From NCBI GenBank assembly GCA_965199915.1, contig OZ241348.1, positions 2,046,001 through 2,110,000 on the forward strand: a stretch of 64,000 bases of DNA. The letters run 5' to 3'. Below, in pieces: positions 27,326 to 35,201 of this stretch. Source of the stretch: VXYL01 sp965199915 (lineage in GTDB: Bacteria > Pseudomonadota > Gammaproteobacteria > Pseudomonadales > Azotimanducaceae). Position numbers and translations under genes: made by a program. Numbering within the stretch: position 1 is the stretch's first letter; each line of letters opens with the position of its first letter. The notes under the pieces were generated by a model. It searched no databases. It saw only the letters and a list, made by a program, of their open reading frames with translations, and had not been told where the DNA came from.

Positions 27326-28415
27326 CTCCGATTGCGCCTTCGATCGCCGCTTGCGTGTGCTGGCCAAGTCGCTTGACGGCAGCACGGTAGAACTCGAGAT
27401 TGATCTCCGCGGCGTAGTACCGACGCGCCAAGACTTGGCAGACAACGGCGCCGGGACAAAGTCCGCCGAACGGCTCCCACACGGCGTCGCCCCGGTCGGT
27501 GCAGGCGCGCACGATGCGCTCGATGAACTTCAGGGGCTTTTGGCTGCCGTGCAAGCTGCGGAACTTGTACTTCATGCCGCTGCGCGTGCCCTGGATCCGT
27601 TCCGCGCCCCCAACTTGCGGCTCGCGCCAAACATTGGTTACGCCAACTTCGCATTGGAACTTGGCGCGCATCCTAGCCCATGCGCGCACCGTCAACGGCT
27701 TCTTCCCGTCGGCGCTGAAGTACGGGCGGCCCGTTCGGCCGCCGTGTTCGTTGGCATACGCCGCAAGTTTGGCGAACATGTCCGCCGGGGGGTAGTACCA
27801 CAAGTGGTCCGCAGTGAGGTACTTGCGCGTCGCCGCGTTGCGCACGCCGCAGGCGTCGTTGGCGAGGCGCAAGGGCAGGCCCGCGCGACGCCATTCGTGG
27901 CGAAGCCACCGCTGCATGGAGAACGTCTCGCCGTTGACGACAAACTCGGCCGCCTTGACGTAGTGAGCGCACACCTCGGTTACCACGGGGTATTTGCGCA
28001 GCGTGCGCGTGTTGGCGTTGCCGGCGATGTGTCCCAGGCCCTTGTCCCAGATGTTGCAGCAACGATACTCCCAACCGTGCGCGAGCAGCACCGGATGCAC
28101 CGTTGCCCAGCCAGCCTCCGTGTTCCAGAACCACAGCGTCGTCTGGGGTGTCGCTGCGTTGCTCCAAGCCGCCACATGCGGCGCGTACCAGTCCGCCAGC
28201 GCCGTCGGCGAGTGCGCGTCGCCCGGAAAGCCGTCCACGCCGTAGGGGCCGTCCGCGACGATGCACACAGGCGCGGGCCAAAGGGCGTAGTGATCTTCGG
28301 CCCGGCCGAAGTGGATAGACGCTTGGCCGGCAATGTGGGCCACGGACGCGCCGTTCGCGCTCCGCCCCGGTTGTTGCGGGCGGCCAAGTGGCTGGGTGGG
28401 AGGCGAGTTCCGCAT
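27306..28415 (-). CDS. DNA methyltransferase (N4-cytosine/N6-adenine, beta type), orphan
   Basis: The 369-residue protein has the motif order of a beta-class amino-methyltransferase. A catalytic motif IV-like sequence ADGPYG lies at 54-59, and the S-adenosylmethionine-binding motif VWEPFGG at 312-318 is near the C-terminus. The usual motif IV is D/S/N-P-P-Y/F/W; here the second residue is Gly, an unusual variant. SQKPLKFIERIVRA before motif I is the typical lead-in helix. Recognition sequence cannot be predicted. The only candidate restriction partner is a 39-codon stub, so the enzyme appears solitary and may regulate or protect rather than restrict. The ATG at 28415 lacks a clear ribosome site. 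Confidence 0.85.
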   Translation of the reverse strand: MRNSPPTQPLGRPQQPGRSANGASVAHIAGQASIHFGRAEDHYALWPAPVCIVADGPYGVDGFPGDAHSPTALADWYAPHVAAWSNAATPQTTLWFWNTEAGWATVHPVLLAHGWEYRCCNIWDKGLGHIAGNANTRTLRKYPVVTEVCAHYVKAAEFVVNGETFSMQRWLRHEWRRAGLPLRLANDACGVRNAATRKYLTADHLWYYPPADMFAKLAAYANEHGGRTGRPYFSADGKKPLTVRAWARMRAKFQCEVGVTNVWREPQVGGAERIQGTRSGMKYKFRSLHGSQKPLKFIERIVRACTDRGDAVWEPFGGLCPGAVVCQVLARRYYAAEINLEFYRAAVKRLGQHTQAAIEGAIGDECGKS

Positions 28416-28539
28416 GGCGTTGCATCAGGTGCCGGTGACGATGGCGGGCGAGTGCGGTGCCTGATCATAGCTCAACAAGAGCGGTGCGAAGACGGCCACG
28501 GGACGGGGATGGACGGGGAAAGATGGAACGCCCAGTTTG

Positions 28540-29517
28540 CTACTCGAAGTGGGTGAGGCCCACGAAGGTGCCGTTGTTGCGGTAGGTGAGTTCGCGCATC
28601 AGAGCGGCGAAGCGGTTGCCGGAGGCGTCGCCGACGCGCACCGGAAAGCCGACCGCGTGGATGCGCACGCGCCGCGCGCCGGTGTCGTCCACCAAGTTCA
28701 CTTGATCCACCCGATCCACCACGCGCTCGATGGAGTCGCCGCTGTAGTCGTCGCCGAACACGTAGATGCTGATTTTCTTGTCCTCGGCGTAGAAGGTCTC
28801 CACGGCGCGCGTGATGCCCTCCACCGGGCTGGAGTTCGAGTAGGGTTGCCAGCCCTCCATGCGCGCGACGATTTGGTTGCGGATGCTCTGCGAATCCGGT
28901 ATCCAGCGCGCCGCGTACTCGGGAAACATGTAGTCGCCCATGTCGTTCATCACTTGGATGCCCTTGACGCGCGGGTAGATCTCCAAGGTCTCGCGCACTT
29001 TTTGCCGCGCCAGACGCCAAGCGAACGTCTGCATGCTGCCGGAGGTGTCGATGACGAAAATGATGAACTCGCTGTCCACGGTGATGCCGCCGATGGTGTT
29101 GGAGGCGCGCACGAAGTCGAGGCCGAGCAGGCGCTCCATTTCCGCCGTCAGGGATTGCTTGGCGCGCGCGAACAGCTTGCGCTCCTGCAGTTGCCGATCG
29201 GCCTCCTCGCTCATCGTGCGGTGGCGGCCGAGAATGTCCTTGATTTCACGCTCGATCTGGGCGAGCGCGGCGAGGTCGCGCTGCAATCGCCGCTGTTCGT
29301 CGCTCACTTGGCGGGTCAACACCCGCGTTTCGCCTTGGATGCGGTGCAGCGCGTCCTGCCGCTCCAACACCAGGCCGTCGAGGTCGATGAGCGGATCCTC
29401 GAGTGGAACCGTCTCCACCGTTTTGACGATCATCATGAGCAGAATGATGGCGCCGAAGCCGCAACAAATGACGTCCAGGAACGAGAGCCCGATCTCCTCG
29501 AGGCCGCGGCGCTTCAC
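28540..29517 (-). CDS. ExbD/TolR-like membrane helix fused to a VWA domain (second)
   Basis: The 325-residue product has a short basic start (MKRRG), then one membrane helix beginning LSFLDVICCGFGAII, with Asp15 placed as in the single helix of ExbD and TolR (FIDVM/LIDVM). A coiled coil of about residues 45-130 follows, and a von Willebrand factor A domain has the metal site DTSGS at 157-161. The positive-inside rule puts the VWA domain in the periplasm. The start is a GTG at 29517 whose bases overlap the stop of the previous gene (GTGA). It is the last of four genes in the motor-like operon and pairs with the similar protein upstream. Confidence 0.82.
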   Translation of the reverse strand: MKRRGLEEIGLSFLDVICCGFGAIILLMMIVKTVETVPLEDPLIDLDGLVLERQDALHRIQGETRVLTRQVSDEQRRLQRDLAALAQIEREIKDILGRHRTMSEEADRQLQERKLFARAKQSLTAEMERLLGLDFVRASNTIGGITVDSEFIIFVIDTSGSMQTFAWRLARQKVRETLEIYPRVKGIQVMNDMGDYMFPEYAARWIPDSQSIRNQIVARMEGWQPYSNSSPVEGITRAVETFYAEDKKISIYVFGDDYSGDSIERVVDRVDQVNLVDDTGARRVRIHAVGFPVRVGDASGNRFAALMRELTYRNNGTFVGLTHFE

Positions 29518-30605
29518 GGCCAGTCCTCCGACGGCGACATGTAGGTGCCCCGCGAGTTGGCAGCCAACACCCAATACGCGGCGGACGCCAGCGCGTCCCC
29601 TTCCAACGGCAGCATGATCACGTTGAAGGTCACTTGCGGCGGCACCAATTTCGCCGCGTCCTCGAACAAGCGCTGCCGCTGCCGCGCGGTCACTGTGCGG
29701 CCGCGCGCCCCGGCGGCGCTCTGCGTGGGCAGGCCGTCGGTGACGAGGAAGACGTTGTCCGGCAAAGGGCGCATTTCGGCGATGGCGCGCATCAGCGCCT
29801 CCAAGCTGGTGCCGCCGGCGGGCACCACTTCGGCGATGGCCTCCAAGGCGTCGCCGAGCGCCGCGGGGTCCGTGCTGGACCGCCAGCCGTCGTCGCCAAG
29901 CGGGAACCGCGCCGCCTCCCCGTATAGCGCGATCTGAAAGTTGCTCTCCAGCGGCGCCTGCGCGCAAATCCACTCCACGATGCGCTGGGCGCGGCGCCAT
30001 TTGGGAGCGGCGCGCTGCCGCTCCTTGGACATGTTGCGGCGGCGCAGAATCTGCACGATGGTGCGGTCGAGCATGCTCGCCGAAGCGTCCAAGGCGACGA
30101 GGATGTGCGTGCCGCCCACGAACAGTCCGGTGAGGTATTGCCGGTCGCCCTCGCCTTTGATTTCGCGCACGCGGAAGCCGCGCAACGCCTCCTCCTCGTC
30201 CTGCAGGCGCTTCACCTCCTTGTCGCGGCCGGCGACATCCGCCTTCAGCGCCTCAACGCTCTCGCGCTCCGCCACCGTGCGTTCGAGAAGTTCGCCTAGC
30301 GCCTTCTTGCTGCGATCGCGGTGATCGATCTCCGCGAGCAGTTGCCGACCGGCGGTGCCGACGCGCCGTTTCGCGTCCTCGAACCGTTCGCGCAGCTCCG
30401 CCAGATTCGCTTCGCCCTGCTCGATGAGATAGTCGAGCTTGCGCGACTCGGCGAGCAGCTCGCGGTCGTGCGCCGTCGCCTCGTGCTCAGTGCGGTGGTG
30501 GATGATGAGGAAGATCAACACCACCGCCCCGAAACCGCAGGACATCACATCCAAGAACGAGAGCGAGAACACGGAGAGCCGTCGCCGGCCAGCGCGCCTC
30601 GCCAT
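29514..30605 (-). CDS. ExbD/TolR-like membrane helix fused to a VWA domain (first)
   Basis: The 363-residue product opens with a basic stretch (MARRAGRRR) and one membrane helix starting LSFLDVMSCGFGAVVL, with Asp19 at the ExbD/TolR proton-carrying position. A long coiled coil follows (about 40-145), then a VWA domain with the metal site DASAS at 173-177, a Thr in PAGGTSLEA and an Asp in LVTDGLP, so all three metal-site loops look intact. The helix is nearly the same as in the next gene, suggesting a heterodimer inside one channel. It is 15 bp after the actin-like gene and overlaps the next gene by four bases. Confidence 0.82.
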   Translation of the reverse strand: MARRAGRRRLSVFSLSFLDVMSCGFGAVVLIFLIIHHRTEHEATAHDRELLAESRKLDYLIEQGEANLAELRERFEDAKRRVGTAGRQLLAEIDHRDRSKKALGELLERTVAERESVEALKADVAGRDKEVKRLQDEEEALRGFRVREIKGEGDRQYLTGLFVGGTHILVALDASASMLDRTIVQILRRRNMSKERQRAAPKWRRAQRIVEWICAQAPLESNFQIALYGEAARFPLGDDGWRSSTDPAALGDALEAIAEVVPAGGTSLEALMRAIAEMRPLPDNVFLVTDGLPTQSAAGARGRTVTARQRQRLFEDAAKLVPPQVTFNVIMLPLEGDALASAAYWVLAANSRGTYMSPSEDWP

Positions 30606-30620
30606 AGCGCCTCCCGCCGC

Positions 30621-31925
30621 TTACGCCGTGCTTGCCGGCGGGCCGGCCAAGACGGCGATGAAGTGGAACTCCAAGCCCTCCGCGCGCACCACGTCGCCGA
30701 TGCCCGCGGCATGCTCGAACTCGATGCGCTCGCCGTTCAGCCGCACATCGGCTGCCGCGGGCACCACCGAGAAGCCCCCGGCGCGGCGTTTGACGCGAAA
30801 GCCGCTCGCGCCGTCCGCCGCCGGATGTTCGGCGGCGCCGACGTCGTCGCCGAGCGGCAGCGCCACGCCTTGGCAAAGCAGGTGCGTCGCTGGCCGCCCC
30901 CCGGTCGCCGGCGCGGCAGCGTCCGTTGCCAGCCGCGCCGGCAAGGATGTCACGAGGCGCACGCCCGAGCGCGCGGCCAGAGCGTCGGCGTGTGGCGCCA
31001 GCGCTCTCGGCAGCACGTCCTTCGGCAGCGGCAGCACGCGGTGCCCGGCCGCCTCCAAGTGCGCGCGCAAACCCGGCGGGCGTTGTACCCGCGGCGTCGT
31101 CAGCAACACGCTCGGCGCGCCGATGGCGCGCGCCAAGGCGGCGTAGCGCTGCTCCGTCTTCTCCGCGAAAGCGCGGCGCGCGATGGTGATGTTGCGGGCG
31201 ACGTCGCCGTGGTACACGGCGATGGCAAACTCGGCGGCTTCCTGTTCCACGCCGGCGCGAACCTGGTCGCACACCTGCTGTTCGGTCTCCGCCACGCGCA
31301 GTGGATCGAAGCGCGTGCTCTCCACGAAGCGATCCGCCACCGCGTCTATCCATCCCTCGAGCAAACCGGCGAGGCCGGCCGCCGGCACCTCGTCCACCGC
31401 GGTGCGCCGAACGCGCGTTTCGCCGTGTTCGTCCGCCACCGGCGCCAAGGTTGTCACGGTGGCCCGGTGCAGACCCAAATCGACCACGCGGCACGGGCCG
31501 GACAGGGCGACGGAGCTCGCGGCCGCCACCGCCGCGTCCACGAACGCGGTCACCCGAAAGCCGGCTTCGGCGGCGATGCCGAGCAGCAGCGACAACTGCG
31601 CGCCGGTCGCCGTTGGCGGCGTCGCCACGATCACTTCCGCGGCGCCGTTGGCGGACGGCAGCGCGCCGCGCAGCGCTTGCAACTGCAGGTACACCAAGTC
31701 CGCCTGATTGGCGACGCCGGCGCCTTTCGGCGTGACCGGGTCCGCGTTCAGACGTTGCCAGAACTCGTTGTGCATCTGGCGTGGGCGCACGCGCGAACGC
31801 GCCAGCGCGTCGTTCCCGAGCAACACCTCGCGCCCGTCCACCAGCGCGACCCCCGGTTGCGAGCAAACCACCTCGCCTTCGCGCAGCAGCGCCACCTCCG
31901 CGTCGTTCGCCTCCAACACGAGCAT
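30621..31925 (-). CDS. Actin/Hsp70-like protein with FHA-like C-terminus
   Basis: The 434-residue protein lacks a signal peptide. Its N-terminal half follows the actin/Hsp70 ATPase plan loosely: an opening strand pair, VIVATPPTATGAQ with a following helix and FVDAAVAAA (compare the Hsp70 segment ending in EPTAAA), and a second phosphate-loop-like strand RVVDLGLHRATVTTL at about 146-160. The last 60 residues (VVPAAADVRLNGERI to AEGLEFHFIAV) have the spacing of a small FHA-like beta domain. Nucleotide binding is not certain. It is four bases after the ExbB-like gene and 15 before the first VWA gene, so it is probably a cytoplasmic regulator of that channel. Confidence 0.6.
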   Translation of the reverse strand: MLVLEANDAEVALLREGEVVCSQPGVALVDGREVLLGNDALARSRVRPRQMHNEFWQRLNADPVTPKGAGVANQADLVYLQLQALRGALPSANGAAEVIVATPPTATGAQLSLLLGIAAEAGFRVTAFVDAAVAAASSVALSGPCRVVDLGLHRATVTTLAPVADEHGETRVRRTAVDEVPAAGLAGLLEGWIDAVADRFVESTRFDPLRVAETEQQVCDQVRAGVEQEAAEFAIAVYHGDVARNITIARRAFAEKTEQRYAALARAIGAPSVLLTTPRVQRPPGLRAHLEAAGHRVLPLPKDVLPRALAPHADALAARSGVRLVTSLPARLATDAAAPATGGRPATHLLCQGVALPLGDDVGAAEHPAADGASGFRVKRRAGGFSVVPAAADVRLNGERIEFEHAAGIGDVVRAEGLEFHFIAVLAGPPASTA

Positions 31926-31929
31926 GGTG

Positions 31930-32733
31930 CTAACCCGAACGCACTTGCATGTGCCGGATCAACGCATCGTCGCAGTAGTGCTGCGTGTCCAACACCAAGC
32001 GTTCCTGCACCAGCTGCAACTGGTGCATCAGGAACATCACGAAAATGCTGATGACGAGGGCGACGAACGTGGAGTTGAACGCCACACCCAGGCTGCTGGT
32101 GACGCCGGCGATGTTGCCCTCCACCGCCTCGTACGCTTGGCCGAGGGCGTCGCCGATGCCGCGCACCGTGCCGATGAAGCCGATGGAGGGAATCGCCCAG
32201 GCGATGTAGCGCACCATCGCCAGCTCGCTGTCCAGACGGTCCGACTCCGCCTCGCAAACGGCGCGCACGGCGTTGGAGACGTCCTGCACGTTGCGCGTGG
32301 ACGCGAACCGCTGCAAGGCGGCGAGCAACGCCCGCGGCAGCAGGTTGGCGCGCGTCGCATCCGGCAGCGCCTGCAATGGGCGGGAGTATTCGCGCGTGTC
32401 CTCGGGCAGGACGCTGATGCCCTCGACAACCTCCACGAAGCGCTCGCCGAGCATTCGCCGTTCGCGCAGGCAGTGCCGCGCCTTCATGCCCATGATCGCC
32501 ATTGCCCACAGCGCCAGGATGAAGCAGGACTCCTGCTCGTAGTCGCGCAGCACGATGTAGAGCGAACGGTCCGGCACGAACACCTCGCCCGCCGCCGCCC
32601 GTTCCTGCTGCGCCGCGAGCAGCGCGTCCGCGTTGGGGCGCACCACCGTCGCGTACACCAAATGCACGGTGATGATGGCCACCACCAAGGCGATGGCCTG
32701 ATAGACGAAGTCGAACGGCAGGGTTCTGCGCAT
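31930..32733 (-). CDS. MotA/TolQ/ExbB-family proton channel
   Basis: The 267-residue protein has four hydrophobic segments (about 9-30, 67-83, 173-192 and 213-236). The family core is IPSIGFIGTVRGIGDAL in the third and a Thr/Ser-rich fourth (VAFNSTFVALVISIFVMFL), as in TolQ and ExbB, where these helices form the pentamer around two ExbD/TolR helices. A large cytoplasmic loop separates helices two and three. It leads a four-gene operon whose last two products carry the matching partner helix. No TonB, TolA or stator MotB gene is nearby. Confidence 0.88.
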   Translation of the reverse strand: MRRTLPFDFVYQAIALVVAIITVHLVYATVVRPNADALLAAQQERAAAGEVFVPDRSLYIVLRDYEQESCFILALWAMAIMGMKARHCLRERRMLGERFVEVVEGISVLPEDTREYSRPLQALPDATRANLLPRALLAALQRFASTRNVQDVSNAVRAVCEAESDRLDSELAMVRYIAWAIPSIGFIGTVRGIGDALGQAYEAVEGNIAGVTSSLGVAFNSTFVALVISIFVMFLMHQLQLVQERLVLDTQHYCDDALIRHMQVRSG

Positions 32734-32790
32734 TTAGGGGCGTGTTGCTGGCGGCTTGCCCAAGGCGGACGCTTGGGCTGAGATTAGCAT

Positions 32791-32844
32791 GCGCACCCTG
32801 CTGGGTGCGCGCCTGCGGGTGCGTTGGCGTTTGCTCGCAAACTC
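32791..32844 (-). repeat. Dispersed hairpin repeat, inverted copy
   Basis: A perfect hairpin GCGCACCC-TGCT-GGGTGCGC is followed by GGCGTTTGCTCGCAAACTC. Read on the minus strand this is the same two-hairpin element as at 25634-25675 and 33345-33402. It lies upstream of the motor-like operon, and the rest of 32734-32946 shows no gene. Confidence 0.6.
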
Positions 32845-32946
32845 GGTTCATGCACGTCTGTGCGCTGGTTTGGGCACTGTGGAGTTTGCTCAACGCGTTC
32901 GGGCCTGCACGGCAAGGGTAAATCTGCCGCGAGCGGGGCTCCAAGA

Positions 32947-32975
32947 TTGTATGTCGTTGTCATACGAGCTACAGT
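32947..32975 (+). promoter_or_regulatory. Promoter and palindromic operator of the toxin-antitoxin remnant
   Basis: A -35 TTGTAT (32947-32952) and a -10 TACAGT (32970-32975) are 17 bases apart. Overlapping them is the palindrome GTATG-TCGTTGT-CATAC (32949-32965), the usual place for self-repression by a ribbon-helix-helix antitoxin. Confidence 0.55.
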
Positions 32976-33006
32976 GGCCGCCAGAGTAGGCGATAGGAGC
33001 AACACC

Positions 33007-33268
33007 GTGCGCGTCAATGCAAGATTGGATGACGCCAGAGCCGCCAAGTTCCGCCAGCTGCAGTCGTCACTGCGCGTCGGTGCCAGCGAGGTCGTCAAAC
33101 AGGCGTTGGATCTGCTGCACAAGGAGCAGTGCGAAGGCCAGGGCGCCAAGACGAAGGCGCTGCTGGCCAGCGACTTCGTGGGCTGCGCGGACGGGGCGGA
33201 AGATATGTCGAGCCGCTACAAGCGGCACCTCAACACAAGCGCTGGAAGAGAAGCATGGTCCTCGCTGA
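33007..33268 (+). pseudogene. VapB-like ribbon-helix-helix antitoxin, frameshifted
   Basis: A GTG at 33007 with AGGAG seven bases upstream starts MRVNARLDDARAAKF, a ribbon-helix-helix DNA-binding N-terminus, and SEVVKQALDLL as the helix. The frame reads on to YKRHL near 33225 and then goes wrong, running to a stop at 33291. One frame over, the expected end QALEEKHGPR and a TGA at 33266-33268 are intact. One extra base near 33229-33238 (CTCAACACAAGC) explains this. DNA binding may survive; the toxin-binding tail is lost. Confidence 0.65.
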
Positions 33269-33299
33269 CACCGGCTACTGGCTGGCGCTAGCCTCTTGA
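33255..33299 (+). pseudogene. VapC-like PIN toxin stub
   Basis: An ATG overlapping the original antitoxin end encodes MVLADTGYWLALAS and then a TGA. The opening, with its first acidic active-site residue in ADTGYWLA, is the standard start of PIN-domain toxins. Only 14 codons remain before the stop, and the following bases become a dispersed repeat. The toxin is dead. Confidence 0.6.
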
Positions 33300-33344
33300 G
33301 AGGCGCAGACCTGCACAAATGAGTCAAGTTTTGCAGCAGGCACG

Positions 33345-33402
33345 GAGTTTGCGGAGCAAACTCGAACGCGCCCGATTGAGGCGCGCCCCGGTGAGGGCGC
33401 GC
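33345..33402. repeat. Dispersed hairpin repeat, copy 3
   Basis: GAGTTTGCGGAGCAAACTC is followed by AACGCGCCC-GATTGA-GGCGCGCC and a second GGGCGCGC. Upstream, at 33312-33335, lies AACTTGACTCAT in inverted orientation, as in the copy at 3501. The rest of 33300-33492 holds no gene. Confidence 0.6.
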
Positions 33403-33492
33403 TGTAATCGGCTCGTCACAATCCCGTCCTAAGTTGCCGCCCGTTCCCGTCGCGAGTGGATCGCGGCGTCATGCCAATTCGAGGGACTGCTG

Positions 33493-35154
33493 ATGGGACG
33501 ATGGCGCGCGGCGTTCGCCGCACTTTTCACGATCTTGATGCTCGGCGCTTGCGATGGCGGCGACATCAACATCAATCCGTCCACCACGGACGCGTCGGTG
33601 GACAACTCCATCAACAACAGCAACAACACCACCACGCCTGTAGCCGAAACGAATCCGTGCGCTGTGTACCAGAAGGACGGCTCCACCTTCCAAGGGGAAC
33701 AGCGGGGCGACAACTGCGTCTATCCCCCGTCCTTCGCGGACGCCGGCAACAACCTCACCGTGAGTTTGCGCATACCGGATCTGCCGAACGACGGCGCCCA
33801 CATCTTCGAAGGCAGCCTGTTCGTGGGCCGCACCCACGACACGGACGAAAGCCTCGCCAACGCCGGCATCACGCGCGGCGGCGACGGCCCGACGTTGACG
33901 GTGGAGGCCGGCGCCACGCTGGCGTTCCAGTCCAGCGCGGACTTTCTCATCATCAACCGCGGCTCGCAGCTGTTCGCCGTGGGCACGGCGGACGCGCCCA
34001 TCACCTTCACCTCGGTCTCGGACGTGGAAGGCACCGCGGGGCCCGAGGACGTGCAACAGTGGGGCGGCATCGTCGTCAACGGCTTCGGCGTCACCAACAA
34101 GTGCGACTACACCGGCTCCATGTCCGCCGGCAACCTCGCCACCACCGATTGCCACGTGGACGCGGAAGGCGCGGCCGGCCTCGACGAGTCGCAATACGGC
34201 GGCGACAACAACGAGGACAGCTCCGGGCGCATGGAATACATGGTCGTCAAACACACCGGCGCGGAAGTGGGCAACGGCGACGAGCTGAACGGCATCTCCT
34301 TCGGCGGCGTCGGCAGCAACACCATCGTCAAGAACCTGCAGGTGTACTCCACCTACGACGACGGCATCGAGATGTTCGGCGGCGCGGTGAGCTTCGAGAA
34401 CTTCGTGGCGGTGTATGTGCGCGACGACTCCATCGACATCGACGAGGGGTGGCGCGGCACCATCACCAACGCGCTGGTGATTCAATCCGAAACACTAGGC
34501 AACCACTGCGTTGAAGCGGACGGCATCGGCTCGTTCAGCGGCCTCACGGACGCGGCCGTGGAAGCCACCATCAACCAAGGCATCAACAGCCGCCCGACCA
34601 TTCGCAACCTCACCTGCATCGTTTCGCCGAGCGCGGAGCAAGGCAACTTCGATCCGGGCGCCGGCTGGCGGTTGCGCGAAGGCATCTTTCCGGTCATCGA
34701 GGATTCGCTGGTGGTCGGTTCTTTCGGCGCGGACAGCGCGGATTCCAACTACTGTCTGCGCATCGACAACCGTTCGCGGCAAGCGGCTCAAGACGGCGAC
34801 CTGTCGTTGCACACGGTTGTGTTCGCCTGCGCGGAGAAAACGCGCGGCGGTTCCCTGCCGAACGGCGCGAGCGTGGAGGCTTGGGCGGCGGCGAACGGTG
34901 CCGTCTTCGCGGATGTCGACGGTTCCGCCAATCCCACCCCCGCCGCTGACGCCGGCCTGCAATTGCTCGAAGGCGCGCCGCCGATCTACTCCATCGACTA
35001 CGCGACCATGGCGGTGAACGACGCCGCGCCCGCCGGCGCGCCGCAACGCGGCACCCACATCGGCGCTGTTTCCCAAGCTGCGGACGATTGGACCCGGGGC
35101 TGGACCTACGGCATCCACGAAGGCAGCCGCGGCCAAGCGTTGTGGTTCGAGTAG
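33493..35154 (+). CDS. Outer-membrane lipoprotein with beta-helix-like repeats
   Basis: The 553-residue product has a lipoprotein signal (MGRWRAAFAALFTILMLGAC) with Cys20, then an Asn/Thr/Ser-rich linker and a long beta-rich region. Recurring short strands (MEYMVVKHTG, NTIVKNLQVYS, GIEMFGG, ISFGGVG) suggest a right-handed beta-helix. Acidic loops (DDSIDIDEGW) could bind calcium. The ATG at 33493 follows GAGGG. A TonB-dependent receptor gene begins 47 bp downstream on the same strand, so the two probably form an operon, with this as the surface lipoprotein partner that captures a ligand. The ligand is unknown. Confidence 0.75.
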   Translation: MGRWRAAFAALFTILMLGACDGGDININPSTTDASVDNSINNSNNTTTPVAETNPCAVYQKDGSTFQGEQRGDNCVYPPSFADAGNNLTVSLRIPDLPNDGAHIFEGSLFVGRTHDTDESLANAGITRGGDGPTLTVEAGATLAFQSSADFLIINRGSQLFAVGTADAPITFTSVSDVEGTAGPEDVQQWGGIVVNGFGVTNKCDYTGSMSAGNLATTDCHVDAEGAAGLDESQYGGDNNEDSSGRMEYMVVKHTGAEVGNGDELNGISFGGVGSNTIVKNLQVYSTYDDGIEMFGGAVSFENFVAVYVRDDSIDIDEGWRGTITNALVIQSETLGNHCVEADGIGSFSGLTDAAVEATINQGINSRPTIRNLTCIVSPSAEQGNFDPGAGWRLREGIFPVIEDSLVVGSFGADSADSNYCLRIDNRSRQAAQDGDLSLHTVVFACAEKTRGGSLPNGASVEAWAAANGAVFADVDGSANPTPAADAGLQLLEGAPPIYSIDYATMAVNDAAPAGAPQRGTHIGAVSQAADDWTRGWTYGIHEGSRGQALWFE

Positions 35155-35201
35155 CGTGGCGGTCCACGCTTCGGCCGGCGCGCAGACGGGGGCCAATACG
35201 C

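Noticed and set aside
28540..32733. Zorya anti-phage system (ZorA/ZorB)
   Set aside because: The channel is related to ZorA, but the partners end in VWA domains instead of the peptidoglycan-binding domain, and no ZorC, ZorD or ZorE-like gene is present.
33255..33299. TGA in the VapC stub read as selenocysteine, because selA is present
   Set aside because: PIN toxins are not selenoproteins, no hairpin follows at the right distance, and the frame does not continue as a PIN domain.
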